A stretch of 64,000 bases of DNA from Alkalibacterium sp. 20 (GTDB taxonomy: Bacteria; Bacillota; Bacilli; Lactobacillales; Carnobacteriaceae_A). Below the pieces are notes generated by a model, which saw only the letters and a program-made list of their open reading frames with translations, had not been told where the DNA came from and did not search any database. Every line of letters starts with the position of its first letter. The first letter of the stretch is position 1. Below, in pieces: positions 48,482-56,875 of the stretch. A program made the translations under genes and the position numbers. Where the stretch lies: NCBI RefSeq assembly GCF_001885615.1, contig NZ_LSRN01000078.1, positions 1 to 64,000 on the forward strand. Reading direction: 5' to 3'.

Positions 48482-49435
48482 TTATTCAACTAATTCATGG
48501 TCTCCTGTTTCATAGTCCAGTTCGATGCCGTCCTGCTGGTTCGGGACGAACACATTAAAGGTCAGCGTTTCGCCATTATCATCAACGGAAAAGCCTTCCA
48601 TCAAAATACCGTGCGAGAGCAGATTGTCTTCTTCAAAAAGCGGTGTGATACGGTAACGAACTTGCATTTCGCTATCCTCTACGACACCAGCGACGAAGTT
48701 CTCAAAAGGCAACATGCCTTCGACGTTGAATTGACGTGTCCCGGTCATAAGATTGTCACGCCCGTCGTACCCAGTCATTTGATGTCCAATAAGATGGCTG
48801 CGATTATATAGCCAATTCCCTGAGACGATGTCATAATTCCCCTGGTTCCACCCAGTAGGCTCAATGTGACCGATCGATCCACGTTGTTCTGCTGGCATTA
48901 ATTCAACATCCAGTAATGCTTCCGCAACACCGACGCGCCCTAGATCATCCTTGGCTTCATAGGATTCAAACGGTTCGCTGACTTCCAATTCTTCATTTGT
49001 GAACAACGGAATATTATCATTCACTTCGATATACACCTTATCCAATGGTAAATCTTCCGGATTAGGCAGCTCTAACGCATCGATATCGTAGACCAGTTCA
49101 GCGTCTTCGTAAACTGTTTCCGCTTCCGTTTCTTCTATATCTGCTGTCTTTTCCTGTACTTCATAGACCGCATCCTCTTCAGCCACTAAGTCAGTCGACT
49201 CATCGCTGGAAACCTCTTCATCCGAGTTTACCTCGTTTATGACTACTTCTTCTTTCGGTGCGATTTCGTCTGATTCTACTTCTTCTGTTTGACTGTCATC
49301 TGTGGTTAAGGCTCCATTCGTTTCTTTTTCTTCTGTGCCTGTCTCATCTGTTTCTATGGCCTCATCCACCGGCTCACATGCAGCCAACAGTAAGGTGGTA
49401 CTTATCATACCTACCACTAGTTGTTTATGTAACAT
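48482..49435 (-). CDS. DNA/RNA non-specific endonuclease lipoprotein (EndA/DNA-entry nuclease-like)
   Basis: An exported lipoprotein (lipobox LLAAC near residue 20) with a roughly 90-residue linker made mostly of E, D, S, T and V, then a beta-beta-alpha metal nuclease domain. The domain has LGRVGVAEALL, GNWLYNRSHLIGHQMTG (RSHLIGH takes the place of the DRGH motif, His being the general base) and NLMTGTRQFN..GMLPFE, the pattern of Lactobacillales DNA-entry or surface nucleases. ATG 49435 is preferred over TTG 49438 on distance to GGAAGG. Role: degradation of extracellular DNA/RNA for nutrition, or DNA processing at the surface. Competence genes are not adjacent. Confidence 0.85.
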   Translation of the reverse strand: MLHKQLVVGMISTTLLLAACEPVDEAIETDETGTEEKETNGALTTDDSQTEEVESDEIAPKEEVVINEVNSDEEVSSDESTDLVAEEDAVYEVQEKTADIEETEAETVYEDAELVYDIDALELPNPEDLPLDKVYIEVNDNIPLFTNEELEVSEPFESYEAKDDLGRVGVAEALLDVELMPAEQRGSIGHIEPTGWNQGNYDIVSGNWLYNRSHLIGHQMTGYDGRDNLMTGTRQFNVEGMLPFENFVAGVVEDSEMQVRYRITPLFEEDNLLSHGILMEGFSVDDNGETLTFNVFVPNQQDGIELDYETGDHELVE

Positions 49436-49652
49436 CAAAACACCTTCCCTTTTTTCTATCTCATTGTACTTTTGCTAGTGCGCTATGATAAGTTTCTTCC
49501 TTGTTCATCATAACAGGTTAATAATATATTTCAAAAACGCTAAGTGGCATGTGTCTACTTAATTAAAAACCCATCTGTATTTCATCAGTATTTTTGAAAA
49601 ATTGATTGATTATTTAAAGGTCCAAGGATGAAACGGCTTGGTTAAAATAAAA

Positions 49653-49682
49653 ACGACCACTTCTTAAATGAGAAGTGGTCGT
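49653..49682 (-). terminator. Terminator of the cupin gene
   Basis: A perfect 12-bp stem ACGACCACTTCT/AGAAGTGGTCGT with a 6-base loop, followed by TTTTATTTTAACC on the minus strand. The rest of 49439-49762 shows no gene. Confidence 0.85.
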
Positions 49683-49762
49683 GTCATTGTTTAAAATATC
49701 GACTATGATAAATGAGTATCCGTCAGACGATATCATCGAGTGATGAATGCTCATCTGCTCTC

Positions 49763-50041
49763 TTAACCTTCCAGAAGGTCTTCTCTAATGGGATTAAACA
49801 CATCAAGTAATTTACCATCTTCTAAGCAAAGAACCCCGTGTTCAACTCCGGATTCGAAATACAGTGTATCTCCTTTTGAGACAACTATTTTTTCTTTATT
49901 TTTAACAAACTCAAATTTACCTTCCAAAACATATGTGAACTGTACGGGTTCATGGGAATGCATTTCCCCCACTTCATCTTTTTTTAACTCGATTTCTACT
50001 AGCATTATATTGCTATCATAATCCAATACTTTACGGTTCAT
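49763..50041 (-). CDS. Small cupin-domain protein
   Basis: About 92 residues forming a single cupin barrel. The first metal motif is EVGEMHSHEPVQFTYVLEGKFEF (histidines in MHSHE and the Glu/Gln position), then KGDTLYFESGVEHGVLC with the second histidine. The start at 50041 (MNRKVLDYD) follows GGGGA by 7 bases; two earlier ATG codons lack a site. Substrate or function unknown; such proteins bind small ligands or act as isomerases or sensors. Monocistronic. Confidence 0.8.
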   Translation of the reverse strand: MNRKVLDYDSNIMLVEIELKKDEVGEMHSHEPVQFTYVLEGKFEFVKNKEKIVVSKGDTLYFESGVEHGVLCLEDGKLLDVFNPIREDLLEG

Positions 50042-50231
50042 ATCTTTTCCCCATTTCATATACAAAAATATTTAAATCTGGATCGTGTTCATTCTAGGTA
50101 CCTTTTTCACTTTAGTGCAAGACGTTAATGTAGCCCCCATTATAGCTTGACCAGATAGTATTTGTCGAATCAAAATAGATTTACTATCTATTTTGAAAAG
50201 TTCTTCTATACGTGTATTTTTTAGTACGCAT

Positions 50232-50269
50232 AAAAGACACCATTCTTAAAAGTAAGAATGATGCCTTTT
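50232..50269 (-). terminator. Terminator of the glycerophosphodiesterase gene
   Basis: A 17-bp stem AAAAGACACCATTCTTA/TAAGAATGATGCCTTTT (two wobbles), with T-rich flanks on both sides. Confidence 0.8.
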
Positions 50270-50312
50270 TTGATACTTGATACTTTTACCGATTAAACTG
50301 AATTGTTTTCAA

Positions 50313-51023
50313 TCAATCAGGATAATCTGTAATGATACCTTCTATGTCTAGGTTATTTATCTTTTTTAAATCTTCACTTTCATTTACAGTCCAAACGTTG
50401 ATACCCATTCCGTACTCGTTTGCTAACTGAATAATTTGGGCATTCAGACTGCTCGCTTTTAAATGAATAAACTCTGCATCCAGATCTTTTGCCATTTGTA
50501 TTGTCGGTTCATCACACTCAGAAAGGATCAGCCCTATTTTCACCTTGGGCATGAGTTGTTTGATGCGCGCGATACTTTTTTTATGAAAAGAAGAGATGAT
50601 TATAGTTCTTTCTGTATTAAATCTTCGAAGGACTTCTGCCACTTTCCGTTCTAGTTCGTTATCTTCTTCTCCTTCACTTTTCAATTCTATATTCGTTATA
50701 ATGGGTTTGTCTGCAGCCCAAATCAGATAGTCTGAGAGTGTCGGAATGAATTGCTGTTTTAGGTTTTCTTGCAATGGATGCGTAATGGGGTATGATTCGA
50801 GATCAATTAACGTGTAGTCGTTTAACTTTCCCGTTCCACCTGTCATCCTGTCGATTGTGTCATCATGAAAGATGACTACTTCTTTGTCTTTAGTCAACTG
50901 AACATCCAGCTCTACACCATCAGCACCTGCCTCATACGCTCGCTCGAAAGCAAGCAGTGTGTTCTCCGGATACTGTCCACTAAACCCTCTGTGCGCGATA
51001 TTCAACCGTCTCAAGACACACAC
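50313..51023 (-). CDS. Glycerophosphodiester phosphodiesterase
   Basis: Hydrolyses glycerophosphodiesters to sn-glycerol-3-phosphate and an alcohol. The GDPD motif set is complete: NIAHRGFSGQYPENTLLAF (His-Arg and Glu-Asn), GADGVELDVQLTKD (Glu and Asp metal ligands), VVIFHDDTIDRMTGG (catalytic His), ITNIELKSE and VWTVNES. 236 residues, without signal peptide or membrane domain, so cytoplasmic. The start is GTG at 51023 with GGAG 5 bases upstream. It may recycle phospholipid head groups or teichoic-acid fragments. Confidence 0.9.
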   Translation of the reverse strand: MCVLRRLNIAHRGFSGQYPENTLLAFERAYEAGADGVELDVQLTKDKEVVIFHDDTIDRMTGGTGKLNDYTLIDLESYPITHPLQENLKQQFIPTLSDYLIWAADKPIITNIELKSEGEEDNELERKVAEVLRRFNTERTIIISSFHKKSIARIKQLMPKVKIGLILSECDEPTIQMAKDLDAEFIHLKASSLNAQIIQLANEYGMGINVWTVNESEDLKKINNLDIEGIITDYPD

Positions 51024-51130
51024 GTCCTCTCCGCTTTCATTAAATCGATTGTCCCGTTCATGTTCCTCTTTTTTATTTTATCTTTTTTTCTCGTTCGGTG
51101 CTATATAATCAACTTCTCATTTGCTCGCAA

Positions 51131-51170
51131 AAAAAAACGAGAGCTCCCTTCATAATCGAAGAGAGATTCT
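51131..51170 (-). terminator. Terminator of the catalase gene
   Basis: An imperfect stem around CGAGAGCTCCCTTC/GAAGAGAGATTCTCG, followed on the minus strand by TTTTTTTTTG, 13 bases after the stop codon. Confidence 0.8.
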
Positions 51171-51182
51171 CGGTTTAATTAA

Positions 51183-52646
51183 TTATTTCGCAGTAGCTGG
51201 GTTTTTCACTTCTAAATGCTTCGCTACAACTTCAGCCAGTTCCGGCGTGACTTGATGGAACAATCTCAGCTGACGTTCAACGATGCGTTCGTCTCTCACG
51301 CCGCTTAAATGATCGGCAAAGTTTTTGTATAGTCGTTGACGCTCGTCGACACTCATCACTTCTTCTATCAATTGACGCGGTTGAGAGAAATGGTCGTCAT
51401 TGTCATATGAGACACTATCCGCTTCACCCGAGACTTTGAAAGGTTTAGTCTTATCTTCTTTCGATTCTTTCAAATCGTCATAGCTGTTCGGTTCATAGTT
51501 GACGGCACTTCCACCATTACTGTAAGACATCGTTCCACCGCGCTGATGGTTTTTCACTTCAACTTTAGGTGAATTGATCGGCAACTGGTTATAGTTGGCA
51601 CCAATACGGTAACGATGCGCATCTGAGTAGGCAAACAAACGGCCTTGTAGCATTTTATCCGGTGAAGCTTCCACGCCCGGCACAAAGTTCCCAGGTGAGA
51701 AGGCCGACTGTTCAACTTCCGCAAAGTAATTTTCAGAGTTGCGATTCAAGACCATTTTCCCTACTTCAATAAGTGGGTAATCTTTGTGAGACCAGACTTT
51801 GGTAATATCAAACGGGTCATACGCATACTGCAACGCATCTTCTTCCGGCATGATCTGTACTTTCAGCGTCCACGATGGGAAGTCGCCTTCCTCAATCGCA
51901 TTAAACAAATCTTCTGCATGGTAATCAGGGTGTTCACCGGCAATTTTTCCAGCGACCTCAGGATCCATATTTTTAACCCCCTGATCCGTTCTGAAGTGAT
52001 ATTTCACCCAGCATGAGTCGCCGTCTTTGTTTACCCATTTAAAGGTATGACTACCGTATCCCTGCATGTGGCGAAGCGTTGCAGGAATCCCGCGGTCAGA
52101 ATGCAGAATAGTGATCTGGTGCAAGGATTCAGGTGATAAAGACCAGAAATCCCAGACCATGTTGGCATCTTTCAAATTGGTTTGAGGGTTACGTTTTTGA
52201 GTGTGAATGAAATCTGGAAACTTGATCGCATCACGGATAAAGAAAACAGGTGTATTATTTCCAACAAGATCATAATTGCCTTCATCGGTATAAAATTTGA
52301 CAGAAAAGCCTCTGGGATCTCTGACCGTATCAGCTGAGCCTAATTCGCCTGCGACAGTAGAAAGTCGGATAAACATGGGCGTTTCCTTACCTTCTGCTGA
52401 TAAGAAATCGGCCTTTGTATAGTTGGCAATATCGGGATTCGTGACAGTGAAATGCCCGTGAGCCCCGGCGCCTTTCGCATGGACAACACGTTCGGGTACA
52501 CGTTCACGGTTAAAATGCGCAAGCTTTTCAATTAAATGGACGTCCTGAAGCAGTGTCGGTCCATGTTGTCCTGCAGTAATGGAATTCTGATTATCTCCGA
52601 CAGGCGCTCCTGTAGACGTCGTCAATTTACTGTTATGTTCAATCAT
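51183..52646 (-). CDS. katA: Haem catalase
   Basis: A monofunctional haem catalase decomposing hydrogen peroxide. Distal histidine in [13 protein letters not shown] (near 56), asparagine in [13 protein letters not shown] (near 129), proximal tyrosine in [14 protein letters not shown] (near 340), and [18 protein letters not shown]. 487 residues, small-subunit clade length. Most lactic acid bacteria cannot make haem, so activity may depend on haem taken from outside. Monocistronic with its own terminator. A PerR-like box overlaps the expected promoter. Confidence 0.96.
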   Translation of the reverse strand: MIEHNSKLTTSTGAPVGDNQNSITAGQHGPTLLQDVHLIEKLAHFNRERVPERVVHAKGAGAHGHFTVTNPDIANYTKADFLSAEGKETPMFIRLSTVAGELGSADTVRDPRGFSVKFYTDEGNYDLVGNNTPVFFIRDAIKFPDFIHTQKRNPQTNLKDANMVWDFWSLSPESLHQITILHSDRGIPATLRHMQGYGSHTFKWVNKDGDSCWVKYHFRTDQGVKNMDPEVAGKIAGEHPDYHAEDLFNAIEEGDFPSWTLKVQIMPEEDALQYAYDPFDITKVWSHKDYPLIEVGKMVLNRNSENYFAEVEQSAFSPGNFVPGVEASPDKMLQGRLFAYSDAHRYRIGANYNQLPINSPKVEVKNHQRGGTMSYSNGGSAVNYEPNSYDDLKESKEDKTKPFKVSGEADSVSYDNDDHFSQPRQLIEEVMSVDERQRLYKNFADHLSGVRDERIVERQLRLFHQVTPELAEVVAKHLEVKNPATAK

Positions 52647-52682
52647 CTATGTATCTCTCCTTACTTCTTAGTAACATTCATA

Positions 52683-52697
52683 TTATAATAGATATAA
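52683..52697 (-). promoter_or_regulatory. Candidate PerR box upstream of katA
   Basis: TTATAATAGATATAA matches 13 of 15 positions of the PerR/Fur-type consensus TTATAATNATTATAA. It is 37 bases before the katA start codon. The A/T richness of the area makes chance matches possible. Confidence 0.5.
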
Positions 52698-52835
52698 TCT
52701 AAAAAATGCAACAGCAATGCGCAAAGCTCACAACATTATTATTTTTAAACCTTTTTCAGTTGATAAAGTCCCGGGCATATGGTAACTTTATCCTTATAAG
52801 TAATTACATAAAAATACATAAGGAGATTAATAACA

Positions 52836-53399
52836 ATGAAAAAATCACAATCCATCCTTGCTTCACTTGCTTTCGTTTCACTTGCAATTATCATGTTCAT
52901 AGCTTTATCATCAGCCGTTCTACCTGCTTATTCTGATCACGGACGCTCGATGGTCATCGGTACACTTGCTTACATATTCATGAGTGGCATCGTTATATTC
53001 GCCTCACTAAAAAGTAAACAGTTAGGCATAGCAGGCGTGTTAGCCAGTCTAACGTTTATTGGCGCACACATTCTCATTGAAGCCAGTCTGTTCTCAACTA
53101 TTGGACTAGCATCCGTAACAAATCCGTTTGGGTATGCCGCTCTCACCGCATTCATTTTAGCCGGCGTGAGTTATGTCATGAGTAAACTACATGTCTTGTC
53201 TCAATTAACTCTTTATATTAATGGGTTTATGACTACAGGCGTCACGCTCGTCTATTATCACGTGGCTTCTTTAGCTCCTGTCAGAGGATCGTTATTGTTC
53301 TTCATTCCCTTTACACTATTCTTGGTTTGGACAATTGCTCAATACGGTGTTCACGTTTCCGAAGCCGTTAAAACGCGTAGACAAATACAAGCAGCTTAA
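52836..53399 (+). CDS. Multi-spanning membrane protein of unknown function
   Basis: 187 residues with about six hydrophobic segments, small loops and a short basic C-terminus (EAVKTRRQIQAA). AAGGAG precedes the ATG. Divergent from katA. I do not recognise the family; hydrophobic proteins of this type are often listed as DUF membrane proteins. Confidence 0.75.
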   Translation: MKKSQSILASLAFVSLAIIMFIALSSAVLPAYSDHGRSMVIGTLAYIFMSGIVIFASLKSKQLGIAGVLASLTFIGAHILIEASLFSTIGLASVTNPFGYAALTAFILAGVSYVMSKLHVLSQLTLYINGFMTTGVTLVYYHVASLAPVRGSLLFFIPFTLFLVWTIAQYGVHVSEAVKTRRQIQAA

Positions 53400-53416
53400 T
53401 AAATACTAAACAAAAC

Positions 53417-53450
53417 GCCCTCTTCCTGAAAATGGAAAAGGGCATTTTTT
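53417..53450 (+). terminator. Terminator of the six-span membrane protein gene
   Basis: A 10-bp stem GCCCTCTTCC/GGAAAAGGGC (one mismatch), followed by ATTTTTTT. Confidence 0.85.
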
Positions 53451-53497
53451 TGCTTTAATTGATCGATATGCTATTTTTATTGACTCTCAGAATTTTT

Positions 53498-53989
53498 TTA
53501 CGCCAGTTTCTTCATAACCGGTATCCATATTTCACAAAACAGATCATCCTCTTTTTGTGCGGGATACAATTCAAAATCCGTATCATCCAGCATCTGATAA
53601 TTGGATCCCGGCAGGAATTCTTTGAATATTCTTTCCCATGTCTCTCCGATACAGTCAGGACTGTCCCCAATACTAGGGAAGACGGCCCAAAACGTCGGCT
53701 TCACTTCCCAAATCTGATAGCCTGCTGGAATTTGGCTGCCATCATGCAGCATGCCGATTCCGTAATCAAAATAGTCCCTGTCTTTTGAAATCGGTGCACA
53801 CACACCATAAAGATCTTCCGTCAGCGCATGCTCCTTCAGCGTATCAAAATCAGCTGTTTTCCCACTTCTTTCCCAAAAACCGGGTATTTCATTTTTCACT
53901 TTACTCGAATCATCGATCGATTCATTCAGAAACTGTTCGACCTTGGCTATCAATCTGATCGGGTCTTTTTCTACAATTCTATAGTCCAT
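53498..53989 (-). CDS. GyrI-like/AraC effector-binding domain protein
   Basis: 163 residues resembling stand-alone GyrI-like small-molecule-binding domains. MDYRIVEKDPIRLIAKVEQF at the start, then LYGVCAPISKDRDYFDYGIGM and YQIWEVKPTFWAVFPSIG, and the end segment FELYPAQKEDDLFCEIWIPV, which is characteristic. The start at 53989 is supported by GGAGGAAC upstream. No DNA-binding domain is present. Such proteins are thought to bind or hydrolyse cationic amphiphiles; the ligand here is unknown. Confidence 0.8.
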   Translation of the reverse strand: MDYRIVEKDPIRLIAKVEQFLNESIDDSSKVKNEIPGFWERSGKTADFDTLKEHALTEDLYGVCAPISKDRDYFDYGIGMLHDGSQIPAGYQIWEVKPTFWAVFPSIGDSPDCIGETWERIFKEFLPGSNYQMLDDTDFELYPAQKEDDLFCEIWIPVMKKLA

Positions 53990-54125
53990 ACTTGTTCCTC
54001 CATTCTTTAACCATTTTATGTAAAAGCCAACAAACGAGCTTGAGAGTATAATCAAGCTTATCGTTTCAATGAATGCGCTATCATTGTTATCATATATATA
54101 TAATATTTAATCGAGGAGAGTGATT

Positions 54126-54149
54126 ATGAATCTTGTTTTTTCCTTTTAA
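54126..54149 (+). CDS. Possible 7-residue leader peptide
   Basis: ATG AAT CTT GTT TTT TCC TTT TAA (MNLVFSF) is preceded by GAGGAG at an ideal 7-base distance and, further up, by TATAAT-like sequence. It is followed by the 54187-54223 hairpin and then by the small membrane protein gene, the layout of a translated leader with an attenuator. Alternatively it is the start of a degraded gene. Confidence 0.35.
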   Translation: MNLVFSF

Positions 54150-54186
54150 GTATACATCTTCACAGATCAATGATGTGAAATACTGT

Positions 54187-54223
54187 TTTACGCATGTATT
54201 TTTCATTAAAATACATGCGTAAA
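54187..54223 (+). promoter_or_regulatory. Perfect hairpin between leader ORF and small membrane gene
   Basis: A 16-bp perfect stem TTTACGCATGTATTTT with a 5-base loop. No T run follows, so it is more likely a structural or anti-terminator element than a plain terminator. Confidence 0.55.
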
Positions 54224-54252
54224 GATGATTCTCACGGAAAGGACTGATCACC

Positions 54253-54429
54253 TTGAAATATAAAATATTGCGTTATGTCATACTTGCCTTTTTTATACTA
54301 TTCGGACTATTTTTCGTCTGGCAATTGATTGCTTTGAACGGACGTTTGACATTGTTCTCCATTCTTTTATTTATCGCAACACTATTCAGTTACTATACGT
54401 CTAAATACATGTTAAAGGATGAGGACTGA
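54253..54429 (+). CDS. Small two-span membrane protein
   Basis: 58 residues from a TTG start. The sequence begins KYKILRYVILAFFILFGLFF and has a second hydrophobic stretch (LTLFSILLFIATLFSYYTS) and a short acidic tail ending KDED. AAGGA lies 9 bases before the TTG. Two clean membrane segments separated by LNGR and a charged tail argue that it is real. Family unknown. Confidence 0.6.
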   Translation: MKYKILRYVILAFFILFGLFFVWQLIALNGRLTLFSILLFIATLFSYYTSKYMLKDED

Positions 54430-54521
54430 GCGTTCATTACTCAATGAATATTTTTGCCTCAAACCACTCTATTTTTATAGAACTTAATACAACACAAAAT
54501 CAACCTTGCTGGTTCCTCTAT

Positions 54522-54950
54522 TCACAGTGTTTTTTTCAAAGTGACACACGGTACATCGTCTTCATAATAGATATCAGACACTTTGGTGTAACCCAGCTTT
54601 TCGTAAAAACCAGCGGCACTTAGCTCACCATGTATGACTGATGTCGTACACCCCTGCTTTTTACCCAAAGCTTCCAGTTCTTTCACGACTAATTCTCCCA
54701 GTCCTTTTTTTCGATACTCTTTCAAAACTGCAACTCTTCCGGGCCGGATGGTATCCGAGTCGATTTGTTTATGACGTCCCGTTGCCACAGGTTTCTCTCC
54801 ATCATAAATGACCACATAAATCGTTTCGTCATGATCCTCCGAATCAAATTCTACCTTGAGTGGAATATCTCGTTCCATGACAAACACCTGCATGCGAACA
54901 TATAAAGCAGCGGCTCGATTCCATTTTTCTTTTCCAGTGTGTGTTTTCAT
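54522..54950 (-). CDS. GNAT-family N-acetyltransferase (ElaA-like)
   Basis: 142 residues. ALYVRMQVFVMERDIPLKVEFD is the N-terminal pattern of ElaA/YjdJ-like GNATs. PVATGRHKQ, the acetyl-CoA loop RVAVLKEYRKKGLGELVVKE (RKKGLG) and AAGFYEKLGY follow. Small stand-alone enzyme, acceptor unknown. It is divergent from the truA region. Confidence 0.87.
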   Translation of the reverse strand: MKTHTGKEKWNRAAALYVRMQVFVMERDIPLKVEFDSEDHDETIYVVIYDGEKPVATGRHKQIDSDTIRPGRVAVLKEYRKKGLGELVVKELEALGKKQGCTTSVIHGELSAAGFYEKLGYTKVSDIYYEDDVPCVTLKKTL

Positions 54951-55232
54951 TGTCAGTCCCTCTTTTCTTAATAATATTTTTCAGAATTGATTATATGTAC
55001 TCCAAAATTTTTTCGGTTTTTTTAGTTGAGTCTTTAAATTTAGTATATCATAGAGATACATGCGATATTGCTTTAAAAGATAACATGATCGTACACAAAA
55101 ACAAACGACTTGTTCGTTATGTTGATTAGGTTTTTCGGCTGATTTATGAGATTATAAGAGAGCACTTTATGATCGTATTAATAATAAACCAAATCAGTAG
55201 ATAGACAAAATAAAATGATGAAGAGGGATACA

Positions 55233-55973
55233 ATGAGAAACATAAAAATGACGATTGAATATGATGGCGGACGCTATTTAGGATGGCAGAGGCTTGGTGA
55301 TTCGGATAAGACGATTCAAGGAAAAATCGAAAGCGTTCTTTCACAACTGACAAAGACTGAGGTTGAGATCGTAGGCTCAGGACGCACAGACGCCGGAACA
55401 CACGCCAGAGCACAAATCGCCAATTTCAAAACAGAGTCTTCAATGGACCTGGGGGAAATGCAGAAGATTCTGATACACAATCTTCCTCAAGATATTATCG
55501 TCAAAAAACTGGAAGAAGTGCCAGAACGGTTCCACTCCCGCTATCATACCAGCGGAAAGCAATACAGCTACTACGTCTTGAACCACATGATTCCTTCCGC
55601 GTTCGACCGTGACTATAGCTTCTATTTTCCTGAGCCACTGGATATCGATAAAATGCAAGAAGCTTGTTCTAAATTCATTGGTAGACACGACTTTATCGGT
55701 TATTCAGCACTCAAGAAATCGAAAAAAACGACCGTCAGAACCCTGGAAAATATAACAATCGAAAAAGAAGGAAACATGCTGCACTTTACCTTTACAGGAG
55801 AAGGGTTTTTGCATAAAATGGTTCGGATTATTATGGGAACCATCCTTGATATTGGTGCCGGAACGATGGACCTTGACGTTATAGATGACGTGTTCCAGAG
55901 CGGCGTAAGAAGTGACGGTGGAAGAACCGTTCCCTCGCAAGGCTTGTTTTTGGATGAAGTGTATTACGACTGA
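55233..55973 (+). CDS. truA: tRNA pseudouridine(38-40) synthase
   Basis: Isomerises uridines 38-40 in the tRNA anticodon stem. Family landmarks: MTIEYDGGRYLGWQRL, the catalytic aspartate in VGSGRTDAGTHARAQ (near 51), KQYSYYV, FIGRHDFIGYSA and FTGEGFLHKMVRIIMGT. The start at 55233 (MRNIKMTIEYD) follows GAGGG by 5-6 bases; an earlier ATG at 55215 lacks a site. 246 residues, normal. It stands apart from the usual ecfA/ecfT-truA operon. Confidence 0.95.
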   Translation: MRNIKMTIEYDGGRYLGWQRLGDSDKTIQGKIESVLSQLTKTEVEIVGSGRTDAGTHARAQIANFKTESSMDLGEMQKILIHNLPQDIIVKKLEEVPERFHSRYHTSGKQYSYYVLNHMIPSAFDRDYSFYFPEPLDIDKMQEACSKFIGRHDFIGYSALKKSKKTTVRTLENITIEKEGNMLHFTFTGEGFLHKMVRIIMGTILDIGAGTMDLDVIDDVFQSGVRSDGGRTVPSQGLFLDEVYYD

Positions 55974-56190
55974 TAAGCCTAACAATATAACTTAAGAGCC
56001 CTTACTATTCCTGTTGTGTTAACTTTACCAATGGAAAATGACTCTATTAAAAGGGATACACTTATATGACTGTGTCCATTTTTTATTTTTAAATGTCCAC
56101 ACAGGTGTGTCCGTTCTTTTTATTTTTTCTCGAGCATATTTTTGACTGACTATTGCACTCTTTTAACTCAAACCTAAAAAGGATGATAAG

Positions 56191-56622
56191 ATGCAAAAAA
56201 TTACTTTCAAAATTAAAGTCTACATACTTTATGCAATCATAGGCATGTTATTCCTTATAGTAGATATTTTTAATATCATTGAACTCAATCGCTATAATGG
56301 GCTAATGGCTATATTAGTGCTGACTATACTTTTTTCTGGGATACAGTATCGCGCAGCTCTGAAAGGCTTAGATACAATGCTGAGTATCAACAGAGACTAT
56401 AAAGTGCGTAAATTGTGGAATATCGAGAATCAATTTGACTGGAAAACTGTGAGAAAAAAGCAGATGACATGGGCTCCCATTTTAATGGGGATATCTTTGA
56501 TACAATTATTGATACTCTATCTTACTTATGATACATATTCTGTAGTGCTTATAATTCTCTGGGCAATAAACACACTGTCATACGTTATTTTCACACGGCC
56601 AATAAAATCTAAGTCGATCTAA
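56191..56622 (+). CDS. Membrane protein of unknown function
   Basis: 143 residues with four hydrophobic segments in two pairs (IIGMLFLIVDIFNII, LMAILVLTILFSG and WAPILMGISLIQLLILYL, SVVLIILWAINTLSYVIF), separated by a basic cytoplasmic-type loop (NRDYKVRKLWN). AAAGGATG precedes the start and a long hairpin follows. Family not recognised. Confidence 0.72.
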   Translation: MQKITFKIKVYILYAIIGMLFLIVDIFNIIELNRYNGLMAILVLTILFSGIQYRAALKGLDTMLSINRDYKVRKLWNIENQFDWKTVRKKQMTWAPILMGISLIQLLILYLTYDTYSVVLIILWAINTLSYVIFTRPIKSKSI

Positions 56623-56634
56623 TTAAGTACAGAA

Positions 56635-56691
56635 GGTGCACTACAAAATTATATTCGGAATGATTTATGAAATATAATTTTGTAGTGCACC
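56635..56691 (+). terminator. Long hairpin after the 143-residue membrane protein gene
   Basis: A perfect 21-bp inverted repeat (GGTGCACTACAAAATTATATT, given here with its last base) with a 15-base loop, 13 bases after the stop and followed by CGTTATTTT. It is unusually long for a terminator and could also be a small palindromic insertion. Confidence 0.7.
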
Positions 56692-56760
56692 CGTTATTTT
56701 GTGGTTTACTCCCATGAGTGATCCTCCCCCTGACCGGATCTGGGATAAATATCTCCAACA

Positions 56761-56817
56761 AAAAATGCATCCCTCCTACTTTCCTTATTAAAGGAATGCA
56801 GCGGGGAATGCATTTTT
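56761..56817 (-). terminator. Terminator of the NfeD-flotillin operon
   Basis: Outer stem AAAAATGCATCCC paired with GGGAATGCATTTTT, with an inner CTTTCCTTATTAAAGG stem, then TTTTTTGTTGG on the minus strand. Confidence 0.75.
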
Positions 56818-56875
56818 CTTCGTACTTAATGATTATGAGTAGTGTCCTAAACTCATGAGGCTGTTTCCTAAACTA

